A stretch of DNA of 64,000 nt from Echinostoma caproni. Lineage: Eukaryota > Platyhelminthes > Trematoda > Plagiorchiida > Echinostomatidae. The stretch lies in NCBI GenBank assembly GCA_900618425.1, contig UZAN01040296.1, positions 1 through 64,000 of the forward strand, read 5' to 3'. Below, one piece after another: positions 10,977 through 23,847 of this stretch. The notes under the pieces were generated by a model. The model saw only the letters and a program-made list of their open reading frames with translations. It was not told where the DNA came from and did not search any database. Each line of letters opens with the position of its first letter. Position 1 is the first letter of the stretch. Position numbers and translations under genes: made by a program.

Positions 10977-11896
10977 TTTTTGTCATTTCTAACATTCTAG
11001 TTTGATAACAGGGGATGGTAATGGAAATGTATTTCAATTTATGTAACTCTCGATATGGTTACTACTACATGGTTTGCTGAAAACCATGTTATTTCAAATA
11101 TGGACTGTTCCTCTCAATATCTGGTTGAAATTGAAAGGAAGCAAAGAATTTGGGAAATATGCAAATGTAAACTGCTTTTCTGGCATAACCTTCCAAATGG
11201 GAACAGTAAGAACAATTGAAAACTCTGTTTCCACCAGTTGATGCACAAGCTTGCTCCGCCATCCCCCCGCACCCGAAATCAGATTTTATTTCCAAGTAAA
11301 TAGGTTGAAACATTCTTTTTATGAACTGAATTGCAAGATTGTATGATTCTCTCCCAGAATTATTTCTTTTACTCTGGCTCTGCTTTGCTGACTGACGTTC
11401 AAAAGTTCATCAGGACTTGGTTGTGGTAATTCTGCCCTGTATGAGAGAATTACTCTGCAATAACCGCGCTAGCTGAGGTGCAAAAAAATCCTGGGTAATA
11501 AATTGCTCAGGGTCACACTTATCAGCTCTTTGTTGGATTAAAACCTGTTTTGGTGATTACCTGGACCCGAATGTGAGCAGAAAACTTGATCATCTGCAGC
11601 TCCTTCTACATTCGTAGTCCAAAAATGCATAGTTGCCCTAGTTCCATGGTATGTAGTCAATTCTGAGCATAAAAGACAAACGGTATGTGGTCGTTAATGC
11701 CATTCCGTGAATACAGTTATGCAGTAGGCAGCCGTTTTACAGACAAAAATACGATGAGAATAAATTGGAATGTCAGATAAAGCAAGTAGAGAGAACATTC
11801 ATTGTGGTTCGATGCCAACGACTTTGGCAGGCAGACAATTTATCAAGAATGAATCATAGTGAAATCCAAATGGTGAAATAACTCAGTTGCCTATAG

Positions 11897-12185
11897 TGAT
11901 GTTGGTTCTCGCGCCTCAAACGAATGTCTTCAATGCGGTCGGTTTCATTCTTTTGGGATCTCAAGTGGTTTGGGTTTGTCTTTGTAAGCACTCAGTTGAT
12001 GGGATTCACGAACAGTTATTACCAACGGACAATAGTGAGAGATCAACCGAACCAACAGAAAACGCTAACACCGAATCACTGAGTTTTGTTATAGATAAAT
12101 ATAAACAGTCAAATATCTGGAAGAAAATAAAACCAGCTAAAATTTTCATTCATTATCTGCAGAAGTGGAGAACTGCTCAGTTTGT
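11897..12185 (+). CDS. Candidate exon with one transmembrane segment
   Basis: The acceptor is GTTGCCTATAG before 11897, and the donor after 12185 is the perfect consensus GT|GTAAGT. The 289 bases are open in one frame (two bases complete a codon at the start, two are left at the end). The product has a hydrophobic stretch VFNAVGFILLGSQVVWVCLC followed by a hydrophilic, Thr/Asn/Glu-rich region and a basic end KKIKPAKIFIHYLQKW, as in a membrane helix followed by a cytoplasmic tail. No family can be named. Confidence 0.45.
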
Positions 12186-12189
12186 GTAA

Positions 12190-13180
12190 GTAAAATACAT
12201 CAATTCAGCCAATGCCTATATGGTTTCCAAGCGGGAAATCTGAAAAGGCGGTGAATAACCGGTTTATTATCAACTCATGCATCACGTAGAAACATCAGGC
12301 ACAGAATTGATCGGAATAACAAAGATTGAACGCCAAACATATCAATCATGCTACCAGAGTCAGAATCTACGTTCAATCAATCAATCTGATAGGTTTAAGT
12401 AACCTAAGCAACTGATGAAGCAGCTCGAGAATGACCCTAAACAGTTCATTGGCACATAGCACAAATTCGTGGAAACCAACATTGATCTTACTATCTCATA
12501 CGAAAGCGGACATTGGTAGGCAAACTTTGGCACAGGTTCTGTCAGATGTGTAAGTGCAATCAATGTGAACGAAGGTCGCCAACGGGGGACTTAAAAATCG
12601 GGATGCAGAAAGTGCTTTGGGGCACAAGGTACACCAGATTCAGGTTCTGACGAATTTTCCAGTCACCAAATCCTAAAATCTAACCAACCAGACTGTTTAC
12701 AATCTTACTAGTCCGTCTGCCTTTTTGAAACTCTCAATTTTGAAGCACATCTGAATGGAGGACCCTTCACGTTTGTTACCCTGATTTACACGTTTCTCGC
12801 TCTAATTGGCACAAAGTACTTCATTTTATTCTACAATTACATGTTTCTTTTCGCATTTTGTATACGTTTGTTCTGACCAGAGATAACGTTTTCTAAGAAA
12901 ACACAAATGGAAATAGGCGGAAAAGTGGGATTATCGACTAACCCCATAATTTTGTGGTGTAGTGTATTTCATTCTACCTGCAAGTTATCATGAAAATCTT
13001 CAGCTCCCTTCTCACTAAACTGGCATGAGTTCATGGATCGATATTGATCACCACCGTACAGTGAGCGCTGAAAACGACATCATACCTAATGATGGTAACA
13101 CCCTTTATCTTTAGTTGCAATCTGTGAAACTTGGCTTAGGTTATTTCTAACTTCGTTCCGTCGCGGGAAGTGATAAACTC
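12190..13180. other. No supported gene
   Basis: A minus-strand open frame at 12381-12563 lacks splice support. Otherwise the sequence is featureless. Confidence 0.35.
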
Positions 13181-13189
13181 CTGTTCACT

Positions 13190-13612
13190 GTGGTCCGGAT
13201 GAGCCCACCCCGCCTGGATAAACGTTGTCCAATTATGTTGGAAAAGACTGTCACGTGTTTTGGTCGTTGCTGGTAATTTCGACTGGTCGGATTTGAGCTT
13301 TTACACACTAATCTCTCATCAGAACATTGCTAACTTCTCCGATAGGGATGAGACCCCTTTAGATCACGTTTTCCGTAATGGGCACTGTTTCGTTCATTTG
13401 TTCGAACAAGTACCAGTCGATAGTTCTGTTAACTGCCTGATTCAAGTTTTGCCCACGCCATGCAGTAAATGTAATCTACAAGTTCTTGATAAGAACAGTG
13501 CGCGTATGATGCGTATACTGCAACTTCGTCAGTCTAGTTCGATGAACTGGTTGCCTATTAGGATGTACAATTACATTTCAATCCCAATGTTCCAATCTGC
13601 TGTGAAATAATC
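13190..13612 (+). pseudogene. Decayed retrotransposon endonuclease (CR1/Jockey-like)
   Basis: The plus frame from 13260 reads VVAGNFDWSDLSFYTL, then PLDHVFRNGHCFV and SSVNCLIQV. This matches the order GDFN-W, LLDLVFxN, SDHxLI of apurinic-type endonuclease domains in CR1/Jockey elements. The Asp of GDFN is now Asn, and the His-containing SDH motif has become SSVN, so the domain would be inactive. Upstream codons around 13190-13255 are also endonuclease-like but carry a frame change. Confidence 0.65.
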
Positions 13613-13619
13613 TCATTTT

Positions 13620-14900
13620 TTGTCACAATGCATACTGTCGTCTAGATGAAAACCATCCACAACCAAAGAGGTTTGTCTCTGACAACCCGAAATGGTTACT
13701 CATGTTGAAAGTGAAGGCTTATCCATCAATAAGTAAGTTGAATGTCAAATCTGGGAACTTTCAAATCCTAAGCAAAGTAAGCCATATTATTCAATTATAT
13801 GTTGTTACCGCGTTAGAGAACAAGCCCTACCGTCAATTACGGAACAGACTAAAGTTTATCTGAATCTGTTCACCTCGGCCTACTTGAGTCTTATGTGATG
13901 TGAATGAATTCGACAGATTTTTCCTTGTTCAGTTGGATGCTTGACTCCTTTGCCGACTGCCGACAATTTACATGTTCTAATGGTATTCCCTCTTCCAATA
14001 TTTATTAAAACCAAGGTGCATCACAGGGCGCAATTTGATTTCACTGCATTCATCGTATATCGTCAGCCACATCCCTTTTCACATTTAAGTTTACCGAAGA
14101 AAAGTCACAATTCCCATTACTGAACAGTGTTAATCTTTCTCTATACCCCACTGAATACGTTGAATTTTTATTTTCGCTTAGTAGTAGGTCATCTACCCTA
14201 TCCGGATCACCCGTTTCCATGATCTTGTTATACACCTATTTTGTTGAAAGGTAACATCATTTCAAATATTTTGGATGTTTTTCTGTTGACTGACCTTCAA
14301 TAGTCCTACCAAGTGCAACAAGCATTTTTTTAAGCCTAAAAGCTGACGTTTTACTTTTCACACCTTCCATATCTGATAGCGGCGTTACACAGTTTCTAAA
14401 TGAATTTGTACATATGATTTATGTCTTTAGATTTAATTTTTCTCTGTTATCATTCCTAATCTGTAGCCCAAGGATTTCATATTGACTCGATGCTATTTGA
14501 AAAGCACATAGATATAGGACTGTCTATTATGTGGCTCTGGTTGACTTCATTGTTAACGAGCACCGTAAACCATGTTACTATCTGTGGGACTCAATCCAGT
14601 CTGATCTGTTATCACATCCCCTACAACCAATTCTCTTTTGTTCCATTTCGAATTTTGTCACTCGCAATAAATCTAAACCTTCATACACTCAATCCAAAGC
14701 CTTTACATTTTGTTGTTCCTTCTCTTTCTCGTTTATTGGTTTCCAGGCAACGAATACCAAGCGAGCTGAGATACAAGCTCGTAATTCATACTGCAGTTTT
14801 TACTTTTCCTACGTGTTCCTGCTGTTCGTTATCGTTGCTTCTGAAATAAATATCATAGAACTTATTTCCATTCATTTGCAATGTACACCATGGCATAAGT
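13620..14900 (+). pseudogene. Probable decayed remainder of the same non-LTR element
   Basis: C/T-rich plus-strand sequence with short open runs. The piece near 14690-14770 reads HFVVPSLSRLLVSRQRIPS, resembling the C-terminal RNSIVPSLARLLV of the RT remnant at 26740-27640. No RT catalytic motif is visible, so this is a weak call resting on position and composition. Confidence 0.3.
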
Positions 14901-15344
14901 GATGACCTTTTCCACTAAGAATTCTTTCCATAATGGATGAACAAAACACATTGTTGACTTGAATTGACTGAACTAGCAATCTTGCATTGAAATCTGACAA
15001 TCCCATTTAACTGCCTGATGAAGTAAATGAAGCGAGCTTCTAAGAAATTGGAAGCATAGCTTCCCTGTAGGTAAATTGAATAAGAATACCAAAATGTATT
15101 TTACAATGTATCTGGAATATGTTTGCTGCATCCGTAAATGCGAATACAACAGTTTAAGTTATTGTCAAGCTATGTTTATAAGTTTACAAATCTGTGATCA
15201 AGAAATATTGCAAACAAGGTTACTCACCAAGTACATCTGGTACCAACTTAACGCTAGAGTAACTGGTCATCCATATTGTTTACAAATTTGGAGGCGAAAA
15301 TTAGTGCCTTTGTGTCATATAAAACTGACCTTCCTTCAGACTTC

Positions 15345-15475
15345 ACCTTCAAGCACAATCCTCAGTTCCTCCAGTGAACCATACACCCGGAGGCACTAGA
15401 CTCGAGTTTTTCTCCCATTAGAGCTCATCGGCAGTGTTTATGTAGCTTTGCTTCCGGGCTTTGAAATCCGTACCT
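15345..15475 (-). repeat. SINE-A repeat, copy 2
   Basis: The reverse complement reads GCCGATGAGCTCTAATGGGA then CTCGAGTCTAGTGCCTCCGG, closely matching bases 100-165 of this window. The tRNA-like head is not evident, so the copy is probably 5' truncated, as expected of a retroposed SINE. Confidence 0.65.
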
Positions 15476-15479
15476 ATCG

Positions 15480-18190
15480 CATGGAAAACTTTGTCCGAAC
15501 CAATTCACATTGGGATCAACCAGAATTACCTATTCACGTTTTTTCACACATTGCTTTCAATGATAGTTAATTACCTCTTTTGGCTCGACAGCTGTTCTGA
15601 ATGAATGCTTTTATTCTTCTTGAAGTAAATCAAATAACGTTAAGTAACTACGTATGACCAGAATCTTGAGAGTTTTTCTAAAAGTTAGCTTGTCGCAGAA
15701 AATCACTCCAAAGCTGACTAGGAACGCTGGAAACGTTCTATGAGAAGGAAGAATGTAGTATGAATTATGCCGACCGAAGATATGATGTCAACTGTTCCTT
15801 TCACAGTCGCCTTTAATTGGATCTGGCAAAATATGGTTAATAACACGTTGAGTTGGACTGCGATCGGTCACCACCGCATTTCAAACATGAACAAAGCCGA
15901 TAACCTTTGAGATGTAATATCACATGACTGGACTGTGTTTCAAACGTTTTTGTTTTTGACTTGAGCACGTTTGAGCAGAAACTACACGTATCTGATAGAA
16001 CCTCTACTGATGATAAACCTTGTTTATGATGATGGTACGGTGTGTGTATGCAATGATTTGTTTATTTTCACGGGACCAAACAATGAAGTTCAATTAATCA
16101 GATTTTTTATCGATCTCGTTTCTTTCAGCATCAAATTCAAATAAAACATTTCACCAATTCTTTCATGAAAAGGGTTTGTATGAAGCGTCTGCTGTGTGGT
16201 GTAGTTTAAAGTGAATGTACAGTTGGTTTGGTTTCACTTATTGAGTCTCAAAAGCTTTCTCCGAATTAAATAGGGTCTAATTTATTCAATATTTCCAGAA
16301 ACGAATCAGCATTCACTGCGTAGACTCTATAGAATCACGAGCAATAAAAGGACCACTAAAATATTATGAAAAAAGCTATGGAGTTGATTTTTCGTCATTA
16401 TACAGTATAAAACTTCCACCTTAATGCCGTGAACCTAATCCAAATGCAGATCAATGATAGAAGATAAACGTTTCTTACCTTGGTGACTATAATTGAACAT
16501 GAATAACCTCAACTCTGCCTAAAACGGCTTGCAGACTTAAGCCCATTTTCTCCCTCTAATTTCAACTTTGTTTGTTAATCAAACGCAATAAATCGCTCCA
16601 CCAATCTCTTTCATGTCAATTTCCAAATTTTATAAATACGGGACCTTTTTGAGTTAATTCAAACCGGCGAGATAACATCAGCCAGGGAGACACCAGTTAC
16701 ATCTCATTGGTGACCAACAAGAAGCCAGCAATCAGGTATAATGGGATTGGAGCCAACACAAATTTGGATTGGCAAATGTCTTTGGAATCAATGATCTTAT
16801 TTAGCACTTTATTAATTTCATCTGATTTATCTCACTGAACTCCGTCCTACAGCCCAGTGTTTTGTGTTTCACTATTCAATTACTGGTGTGATTCTGAGGT
16901 TAAAAGTACTCATATTTGATATTTTATTTATTTCAGGTAACAAAAATAGAGAATTTTCAAAAGGTACAGTCAGAAAATAATTGCTTTCTTTTTAAATGTG
17001 CTTTTTTGGGTAAAGAATTGTAGAGGGCTTGATCATCACGAGTTCGAGTCACACAAAGTTTTATTCATTAGTACCTGGTCATGTGATACCCGACTCAGTT
17101 AGGTATCAGTTTAGGCTAATACACAATACAAATAGATGGTAGAGCAGTGAGAATGGCCGTTATAACTGAAATTGGTTAATTGAAGAAGCGAACATTTTCA
17201 TTTTCACATAAACAATGACGATTTATCCTTGGAACCCCATTTCGTATATATATTTTTAACTTGAAATTGGACTTCAATGCCTCTTGAGGTTGTCCAGGGG
17301 TTAAAATTACCGTAAATTCAATAGCTGATTTTTGTGATGAGTTCCTTTCAAGGACTATCCTAACGAAATGTAAACATGATGATTGTGGTGAAAAAGAAGA
17401 CTCATGGAAGAAAATTTAACACAATGCACTGGAGTTGAGCAGAATCTATCCGGTATCCTAATGCACAATAAGGTCTCAATTTGTTAGTTGCGATAACGCA
17501 ATATTCAATAAGTTAACAAAATGCTTTTTTATGGGCCACAAAAGCGAAACAGAATACCATATGCAAGCAAGAATTGGGTGAAACTAAACGAAATCAATAT
17601 GACTGGTTCACGCTTATTGCGGGTACGCGAATGCGTTGGTCGGGAACAAGTAATGTGCATGAAATGGAGAGGCAATCAACTGTATTTGCGGAGTCTATAG
17701 GCGAATGTAAAAAGGTGTAAGTCATGCACGATAATCTATGTGCCGTATTCAGATGTTGGACAAAATAATTGGAAAGCATCACGAATAACCTAACTCTTCT
17801 GATTTATGAAAACCGATCTTACGGGTTTAAATGGTTGAGAAACAGAGTTCAGGTCTTGGGATCCAATACTAGTCTTTGGAGGAGCATATGAAAAAGTAAT
17901 TGAAAATAGGCATTTTATGAAAAAATAATATTTCATTTTTTATGTCTTCGTGTCATAAAACAAAGATAAGCTACTCGGGTTCATTATACCGACAATTGTT
18001 CAGAAAAATTCGGCCCACAACACCAGAATTCCCTACAGAAGTTGAAATAAGGACTACTGTGAAAGCACTAGAAAATACCGATGATCTTCTGACCGAACTT
18101 GGAACCATCGTTTCGTAACCGTGACTGAAGTGTTCCGATGTAGCTTTGTCATACATTGTTTTGATATATCATGATCATGATCCTCATCAT
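15480..18190. other. No supported gene
   Basis: AT-rich non-coding sequence. One minus-strand stretch near 17600-17700 follows an acceptor-like TTCGCCTATAG and is open for about 28 codons (VDCLSISCTLLVPDQRI), but there is no clear donor. Nothing else is visible. Confidence 0.35.
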
Positions 18191-18194
18191 ACAG

Positions 18195-18520
18195 CTGCCA
18201 AACTCGCAATGCATACAAAGGTAGTGGTAATATATAAGATGGACAGATATTTGACCAATTTTGAGGGAGGGGGAAGAAGGTGGACCTCTATGGTCAACCT
18301 TGCGCCTAATCCCAGCACTGAGTGTCCGGTCTCCCCAACAGACTCGTGCAACGCTGCGTAGACATCATCATCATCATCCTACAGCGAAATACCGTGAAGC
18401 GAACCTCACTGACCGCTGCCAAACTCACAATGCATACAAGGTTTGTGGTAAGTTTTAAGGTGGACAGGGGTTGGATCTATTTTGAGGGAAGGGAGAAGAA
18501 GATGAGCCACTATGATCAAC
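18195..18520. repeat. Tandem duplication of about 105 bp inside a retroelement tail
   Basis: The unit CTGCCAAACTC(G/A)CAATGC ... GATCAAC-like at 18195-18297 recurs at 18416-18520, about 221 bp downstream, with moderate divergence. Between them is a short (ATC)n run near 18360-18380. On the minus strand this is the 3' untranslated tail of the element at 18195-21420. Confidence 0.6.
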
Positions 18521-18559
18521 ATACAGAGTACATAGTCCAACTGTGCATACAGACACTTT

Positions 18560-18742
18560 TCAAGCATTCTGACCTGATAAGAAACGACAACAAGAACGCC
18601 AGTGCTGTCTGTTCACTGCCATATCCTTCAATGTCTCCAACCAACCAGTTGTGGAGTCTTTCGGACCACAACCTGGAAGGTGAAAGACACCTACTCTACC
18701 CAATGGCTCTGTACATTTCTTCATGTCCCGATTCCACGTCAT
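18560..18742 (-). pseudogene. RT C-terminus of the element
   Basis: The frame contains LGRVGVFHLPGCGPKDSTTG and then WLETLKDMAVNRQHWRSC, a conserved C-terminal pattern of trematode non-LTR polyproteins (GWGPRD...WLETL.DMA..R..W). The same ending occurs on the plus strand at 30350-30470. It lies downstream of the gap and in the orientation expected for the element. Confidence 0.7.
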
Positions 18743-18781
18743 CTGTTGACCTCCACGTGGTTTCCTCCAGCCCGGATTAGC

Positions 18782-19739
18782 NNNNNNNNNNNNNNNNNNN
18801 NNNNNNNNNNNNNNNNNNNNNNNNNNNNNNNNNNNNNNNNNNNNNNNNNNNNNNNNNNNNNNNNNNNNNNNNNNNNNNNNNNNNNNNNNNNNNNNNNNNN
18901 NNNNNNNNNNNNNNNNNNNNNNNNNNNNNNNNNNNNNNNNNNNNNNNNNNNNNNNNNNNNNNNNNNNNNNNNNNNNNNNNNNNNNNNNNNNNNNNNNNNN
19001 NNNNNNNNNNNNNNNNNNNNNNNNNNNNNNNNNNNNNNNNNNNNNNNNNNNNNNNNNNNNNNNNNNNNNNNNNNNNNNNNNNNNNNNNNNNNNNNNNNNN
19101 NNNNNNNNNNNNNNNNNNNNNNNNNNNNNNNNNNNNNNNNNNNNNNNNNNNNNNNNNNNNNNNNNNNNNNNNNNNNNNNNNNNNNNNNNNNNNNNNNNNN
19201 NNNNNNNNNNNNNNNNNNNNNNNNNNNNNNNNNNNNNNNNNNNNNNNNNNNNNNNNNNNNNNNNNNNNNNNNNNNNNNNNNNNNNNNNNNNNNNNNNNNN
19301 NNNNNNNNNNNNNNNNNNNNNNNNNNNNNNNNNNNNNNNNNNNNNNNNNNNNNNNNNNNNNNNNNNNNNNNNNNNNNNNNNNNNNNNNNNNNNNNNNNNN
19401 NNNNNNNNNNNNNNNNNNNNNNNNNNNNNNNNNNNNNNNNNNNNNNNNNNNNNNNNNNNNNNNNNNNNNNNNNNNNNNNNNNNNNNNNNNNNNNNNNNNN
19501 NNNNNNNNNNNNNNNNNNNNNNNNNNNNNNNNNNNNNNNNNNNNNNNNNNNNNNNNNNNNNNNNNNNNNNNNNNNNNNNNNNNNNNNNNNNNNNNNNNNN
19601 NNNNNNNNNNNNNNNNNNNNNNNNNNNNNNNNNNNNNNNNNNNNNNNNNNNNNNNNNNNNNNNNNNNNNNNNNNNNNNNNNNNNNNNNNNNNNNNNNNNN
19701 NNNNNNNNNNNNNNNNNNNNNNNNNNNNNNNNNNNNNNN
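18782..19739. other. Assembly gap (958 N)
   Basis: Run of N inside the retroelement. It hides most of the RT palm domain. Open frames that run through it are not real. Confidence 1.
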
Positions 19740-20314
19740 CGGGATTAAACTGATCCCGCGGTGGTTTTCACAGTCTTTGCGATATCCTTTCTTGAAAATG
19801 GGAACGATCAGTGATTCGCTTCAAGATGAAGGAATGTGTTCTTACGTCCAAATGTCGCTCACTAGGGTAGTAATAGAGCTTACGAGGTTATCACATCCAT
19901 CTTGAAAAGAGTGGGAGGGAGCTCATCTGGTCCTGCTGCCTTTCCTCGTTTTAGAGCTTGAATGCAAGACCGAAGTTCTGCTTCCGTTGGAGGATCGCAA
20001 GACGCTGACCACGGAGCTTCAGTTACGGATGAGGCGACCTGGCTAGCGGCGGGCCAGCTGAACTGTTCACTGAAGTATTATGCCCAGCGATCAAGTCGTT
20101 GATCCCCATTGTGAATAGCTTCTTCCACCTTATCACCGACTGTTTCACTAACTGGAGTTATCCGACCTCCTATGTTGCGTATCAGTCGGAATAGTCGTTG
20201 ACTATTCCCTGATGCAGCTTCTACTTCCATTTCACTAGCTGTTGTTGCCCAACAGTTCTGATGGTTCTTCTTGGTCTGACNACGTTGTAGATGCCGCCCA
20301 ACTCTGTTTTGATT

Positions 20315-21307
20315 TTAGCAGGTCGGGATTTGTTGCTTTTTGTCCGTCGAAACTACGCACCCCTGGTATATCCAATGTCTCCGACGAGCTTGAGGCTCAG
20401 ACCCACAAACAACATTCACTGCAGAATGCATTGCTTGCCTAGTCTGATCTCGCTGCTCATCTACATCATCAGATTGAGGCGCGCTTAGCTCACGCATTAG
20501 CTCTAACTCATAGAGTGCACGAACTGATGTAAAAAATAGTCGATGATGAGCTATCCAAGTTTGCTTGTTTTGTCGCCGACCAGTCAACCGAAGAGTGAAC
20601 TGCATCAAAGCTAATGCGTGGTCAGACTCAATGCAGGTGGTCCAATAAGACCTGCGATTTTGCACTGAGCCTGGCCAACGGTAGCTTACTACTATGTGGT
20701 CGATTTGAGTCAGCGTAACAGTTGACCTAAAATTCCACGTTGCCGTCCGTCTAGAGCTGTGTCGGAAGTTGGTACTGTATAGGAACAGATGATAGTCTGC
20801 GCAGAACTGAAGAAGTCGATCGCCGTTATCTGTTCCTTGACAGAGTAGAACACAAATACCATCTAGGTAAGCTTCTGACGCGCTCAGTTTACCAACCTCC
20901 GCGTTAAATCCACCTGTAAGTACAACTATGTCGGAGCTTTGGCTCATCCGAATGAGATCGGTCAGGTCTTCATAGAAGGCGTCCTTTTGTGTATCCGAAC
21001 TGCAATTGTTCGGTGCATATGCCGGTAGGATGAACAAACATCTTTTGGTGTTGCCTCCCTTCCGGATGCTGATTGAACCCTGGAGACAAACTGCACATGA
21101 ACGACTGTTCATAGGGATCCAATCGATAAGAGAGGACTCCACCCCGTTAATGAGTACAATACCTACTTCGCGCTGACCTACTGAACGAGCTTCATCGTCG
21201 CCTGATATGCAAAAAAGGTATCTCGAAGACAAATCCGGCACGCTCAAATGGCCTATAGTATTAGGATCCTGGATTCGAGTCTCCGACACGCAGCAAATAT
21301 CGATCAC
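20315..21307 (-). pseudogene. Retrotransposon endonuclease domain
   Basis: The longest complete retroelement frame here is about 330 residues, of the exonuclease-endonuclease-phosphatase fold. Motifs are ICCVSETRIQD (residues 4-14, catalytic Glu), VVLTGGFNAEVG (128-139), TQIDHIVVS (200-208) and CIESDHALAL (225-234, catalytic Asp-His). The middle motif normally reads GDFNA; here the Asp is Gly at about residue 133, which should abolish catalysis. The frame is lost shortly after residue 320 and continues in another frame into the RT. Confidence 0.8.
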
Positions 21308-21419
21308 TAAGGATTACATTGTGCGCGCCAGACAAGCTTGTTGACCTACCTGCATCAAAGTCCTCACGTTGAAGACTCTCAGTTACAGTGAATGACGAGG
21401 CTTTAGAATTTGCAATTCA

Positions 21420-23847
21420 CTTCGTGGTACAATACTTAGTGTTATTTAGCAACGACCTTTAGCGAGAGACCTTCAAGTTGGTTGTTTGAATATTACAGGT
21501 TGGAAGGAGGGGTAAATGGTGAGAGCTGGGTGCTGAATACAAAAAATTAAACAAAGGTTGGGAAATTTGATTTAGTTACCAATAAAATTCTCACTTTCGA
21601 TGGACTGCTACTTTCACATGCATTGTCTGATTGGAAATGCTGCTACGCTTTGTTTCATCGTAAATGGACATTATATAAAATGCGATTGCACAATTGAACG
21701 AAAATGATTGAATGTTCATATAATTTTGGCTCTCGCCGTATGTTTGGTGAATGGGTTTCCAAACTGATTCCTATATCTTAGTTTTTGTCAACATTGGGAT
21801 AGACAAGTATCTTCTTGTTCGGTTGAAAAGATGCACTGTGAGGTTGACTGGCGCATATTATCACTTTCGGATATGTGACGATTCCCCACATTACAGCCGT
21901 GAACTAAAATGGTCGATTAGGTTAAGTATACAATGTTTCACAGGAGTTGTGCTGAGTATATGCTTAAAGTTAACGTGGTTTTTGGAGAGGGGGTGAGAAG
22001 GTTTCACTATGGCCAGTTCTTCGAGGCTTTCTTTGTTTTCGTTCATGAATGGGAAGTTCTGGCTGGAAGAAATATATGAAGTGATTCCCATTGGTCACAA
22101 ACAACCTATAAAAGAGCTAATAAATTGTGAATTCTTGGATAAGCTGGGACGACCATCTATGTATGGTGAACAGGCACGAAATGAAAGAGTCTAGCTCTCC
22201 AATAGTCGTTGAAATTGATCGATTTTGCACATAGCCATGAAGAGACAGAGAGAGAGTTGATGATACAGTGTAGTCTACTGCATTCCAATTTTGGCTCTGA
22301 ATGTGAACCTCGCCTCTAAGTTTTGCCAATTGTTCATACCGAATGTTCACTATGAGAACGATCAAAAGGAAAAAAAGTAAATTGGTTATCAGACTTTAAA
22401 ACTATTTGACCGGTGGTATACATAGGCAGTGGAGATCATCAGTTGCATGCGGATTACAATCACAATCGAGTGTGTACCTTCTTACCTTTGTTCATCTTGT
22501 GCAATATAGCAAACTAATTCGAATCATTTTTACGGGCGAAGTTTTGATCGATAATTTCTCTAAGAAAATTTTCAAAACTAGACTTTATGGAATCTCATTG
22601 GCAATTTACTTGTTGCAATGTTTTGCCGTGCTATAAACTGAATAACTCTATTGCAGGAGTATACGAGTTTGGGATAGGGGAAATTGATAGGTATTTAGAT
22701 AGACTACTAACAAAAGAGTAACAAAAATCTCAAATGAACTCTGATGAACTACTAAATTTATCAAGTGTCCAATGAGATGAACATTTTTTAATGACGTTGT
22801 AAGAGTATAACACAGTTTTAAGCATTTGGAATGTAAAATTAACGACTTCTGTTTAAGGATAATGATACGACTAGAAGTGAACCGCATGTGAAGTTCGAAA
22901 TTAAAAACTTCAAAGCAGTGGTGTTGATTGTTGTCCTGGTAACTCAACTTGAGTAGCTTGATATTCAGGCATATACATGCGTGAAAATCATATAGCATGC
23001 TCTTTGTATCCATTTAGTTGATGATGAAACATGTGCAGTTCAGTTGTCGAGTTTGGTGAGCAATTGAATATAAGGTGTAATAGCAACAATCTATTAGAAA
23101 GTTTGCCACCTTTGATTCCATTAGTTGTAACAGAATCGAACGAGGTGCCACAGGCCGGCGGTGGGCCAGATTATCATGCTGATTGACGGAGGCGAAACCT
23201 AAAATATCTTTGATGATAAGCGAGATTTTCAGCGCAATGCATTTAGGCTTACCGAAGATAAGATCACATCATATCATGAAACTACGTATTTGGAGTATGA
23301 ATACCCGAAAAACCGCCTTTTAAAACAACTGCTGTTAAAAGGCTCATTTTCGGCGTCGTCCAAGGAAAACTTTTCACGCATGTATTCTAGGCTCGTTTTT
23401 CACCATTGTAATGAATCTGATGATAGTTCTATTGTCGTTCGTCAGACTTCATGATGAATCCTATGGCACCAAGATCGCTAACGGAGTACGGTTGTGGAGA
23501 CGAATGAGTGTTACTGCAACAACAATGGCGACGACGACGACAACAACAACAATAGGAACAAATGAACGAATAAAACATTCAAATTGGCAATGCAATTTAT
23601 CATTTTATCCACACTTGTCGTACCTTCACCATCGAGGATTAAGAGTTTGATCTTGAGGAACCTTCCATAAAGATTACGAGAAACTTATTTAAGTTTCATC
23701 TCCCTTTTGCAGCATTGTCTTTAGGTGACAAAGATATGCACCATATTTCTCTCGGGGGTACTTACAGGTTGTTCACGAGAGTATTTTTTGAAGTTAGGGT
23801 AATAAAAATCAGGACGAGTGAGTTTTGTATTACCGGATTGAATTTCT
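21420..23847. other. No firm gene
   Basis: A minus-strand stretch near 22010-22060 follows the acceptor-like TATATTTCTTCCAG and reads NFPFMNENKESLEELAI before a GTGAAA donor. It could be a small exon but cannot be joined to anything. A (GAC/AAC)n run lies near 23520-23555. The rest is AT-rich and featureless. Confidence 0.3.

Larger units (their letters stand above)
18195..21420 (-). mobile_element. Non-LTR retrotransposon (endonuclease + RT), damaged
   Basis: Read on the minus strand, the order is: a short 5' piece with VRTLMQVGQQACLARTM, an endonuclease domain (21307-20315), RT linker and first RT motifs (20310-19740), an assembly gap, an RT C-terminus (18742-18560) and an AT-repeat-bearing tail. 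Sequence before the gap reads LKRGKAAGPDELPPTLFK and IFKKGYRKDCENHRGIS in broken frames, which are standard RT entry motifs. Stops, frame changes and a lost catalytic residue show it is no longer active. The whole is near full length once the gap is counted. The clade is RTE- or CR1-like. Confidence 0.8.

Noticed and set aside
18602..19753. A 383-codon open frame
   Set aside because: It is open only because most of it is the N gap. The four overlapping frames at 49178-50035 are rejected for the same reason.
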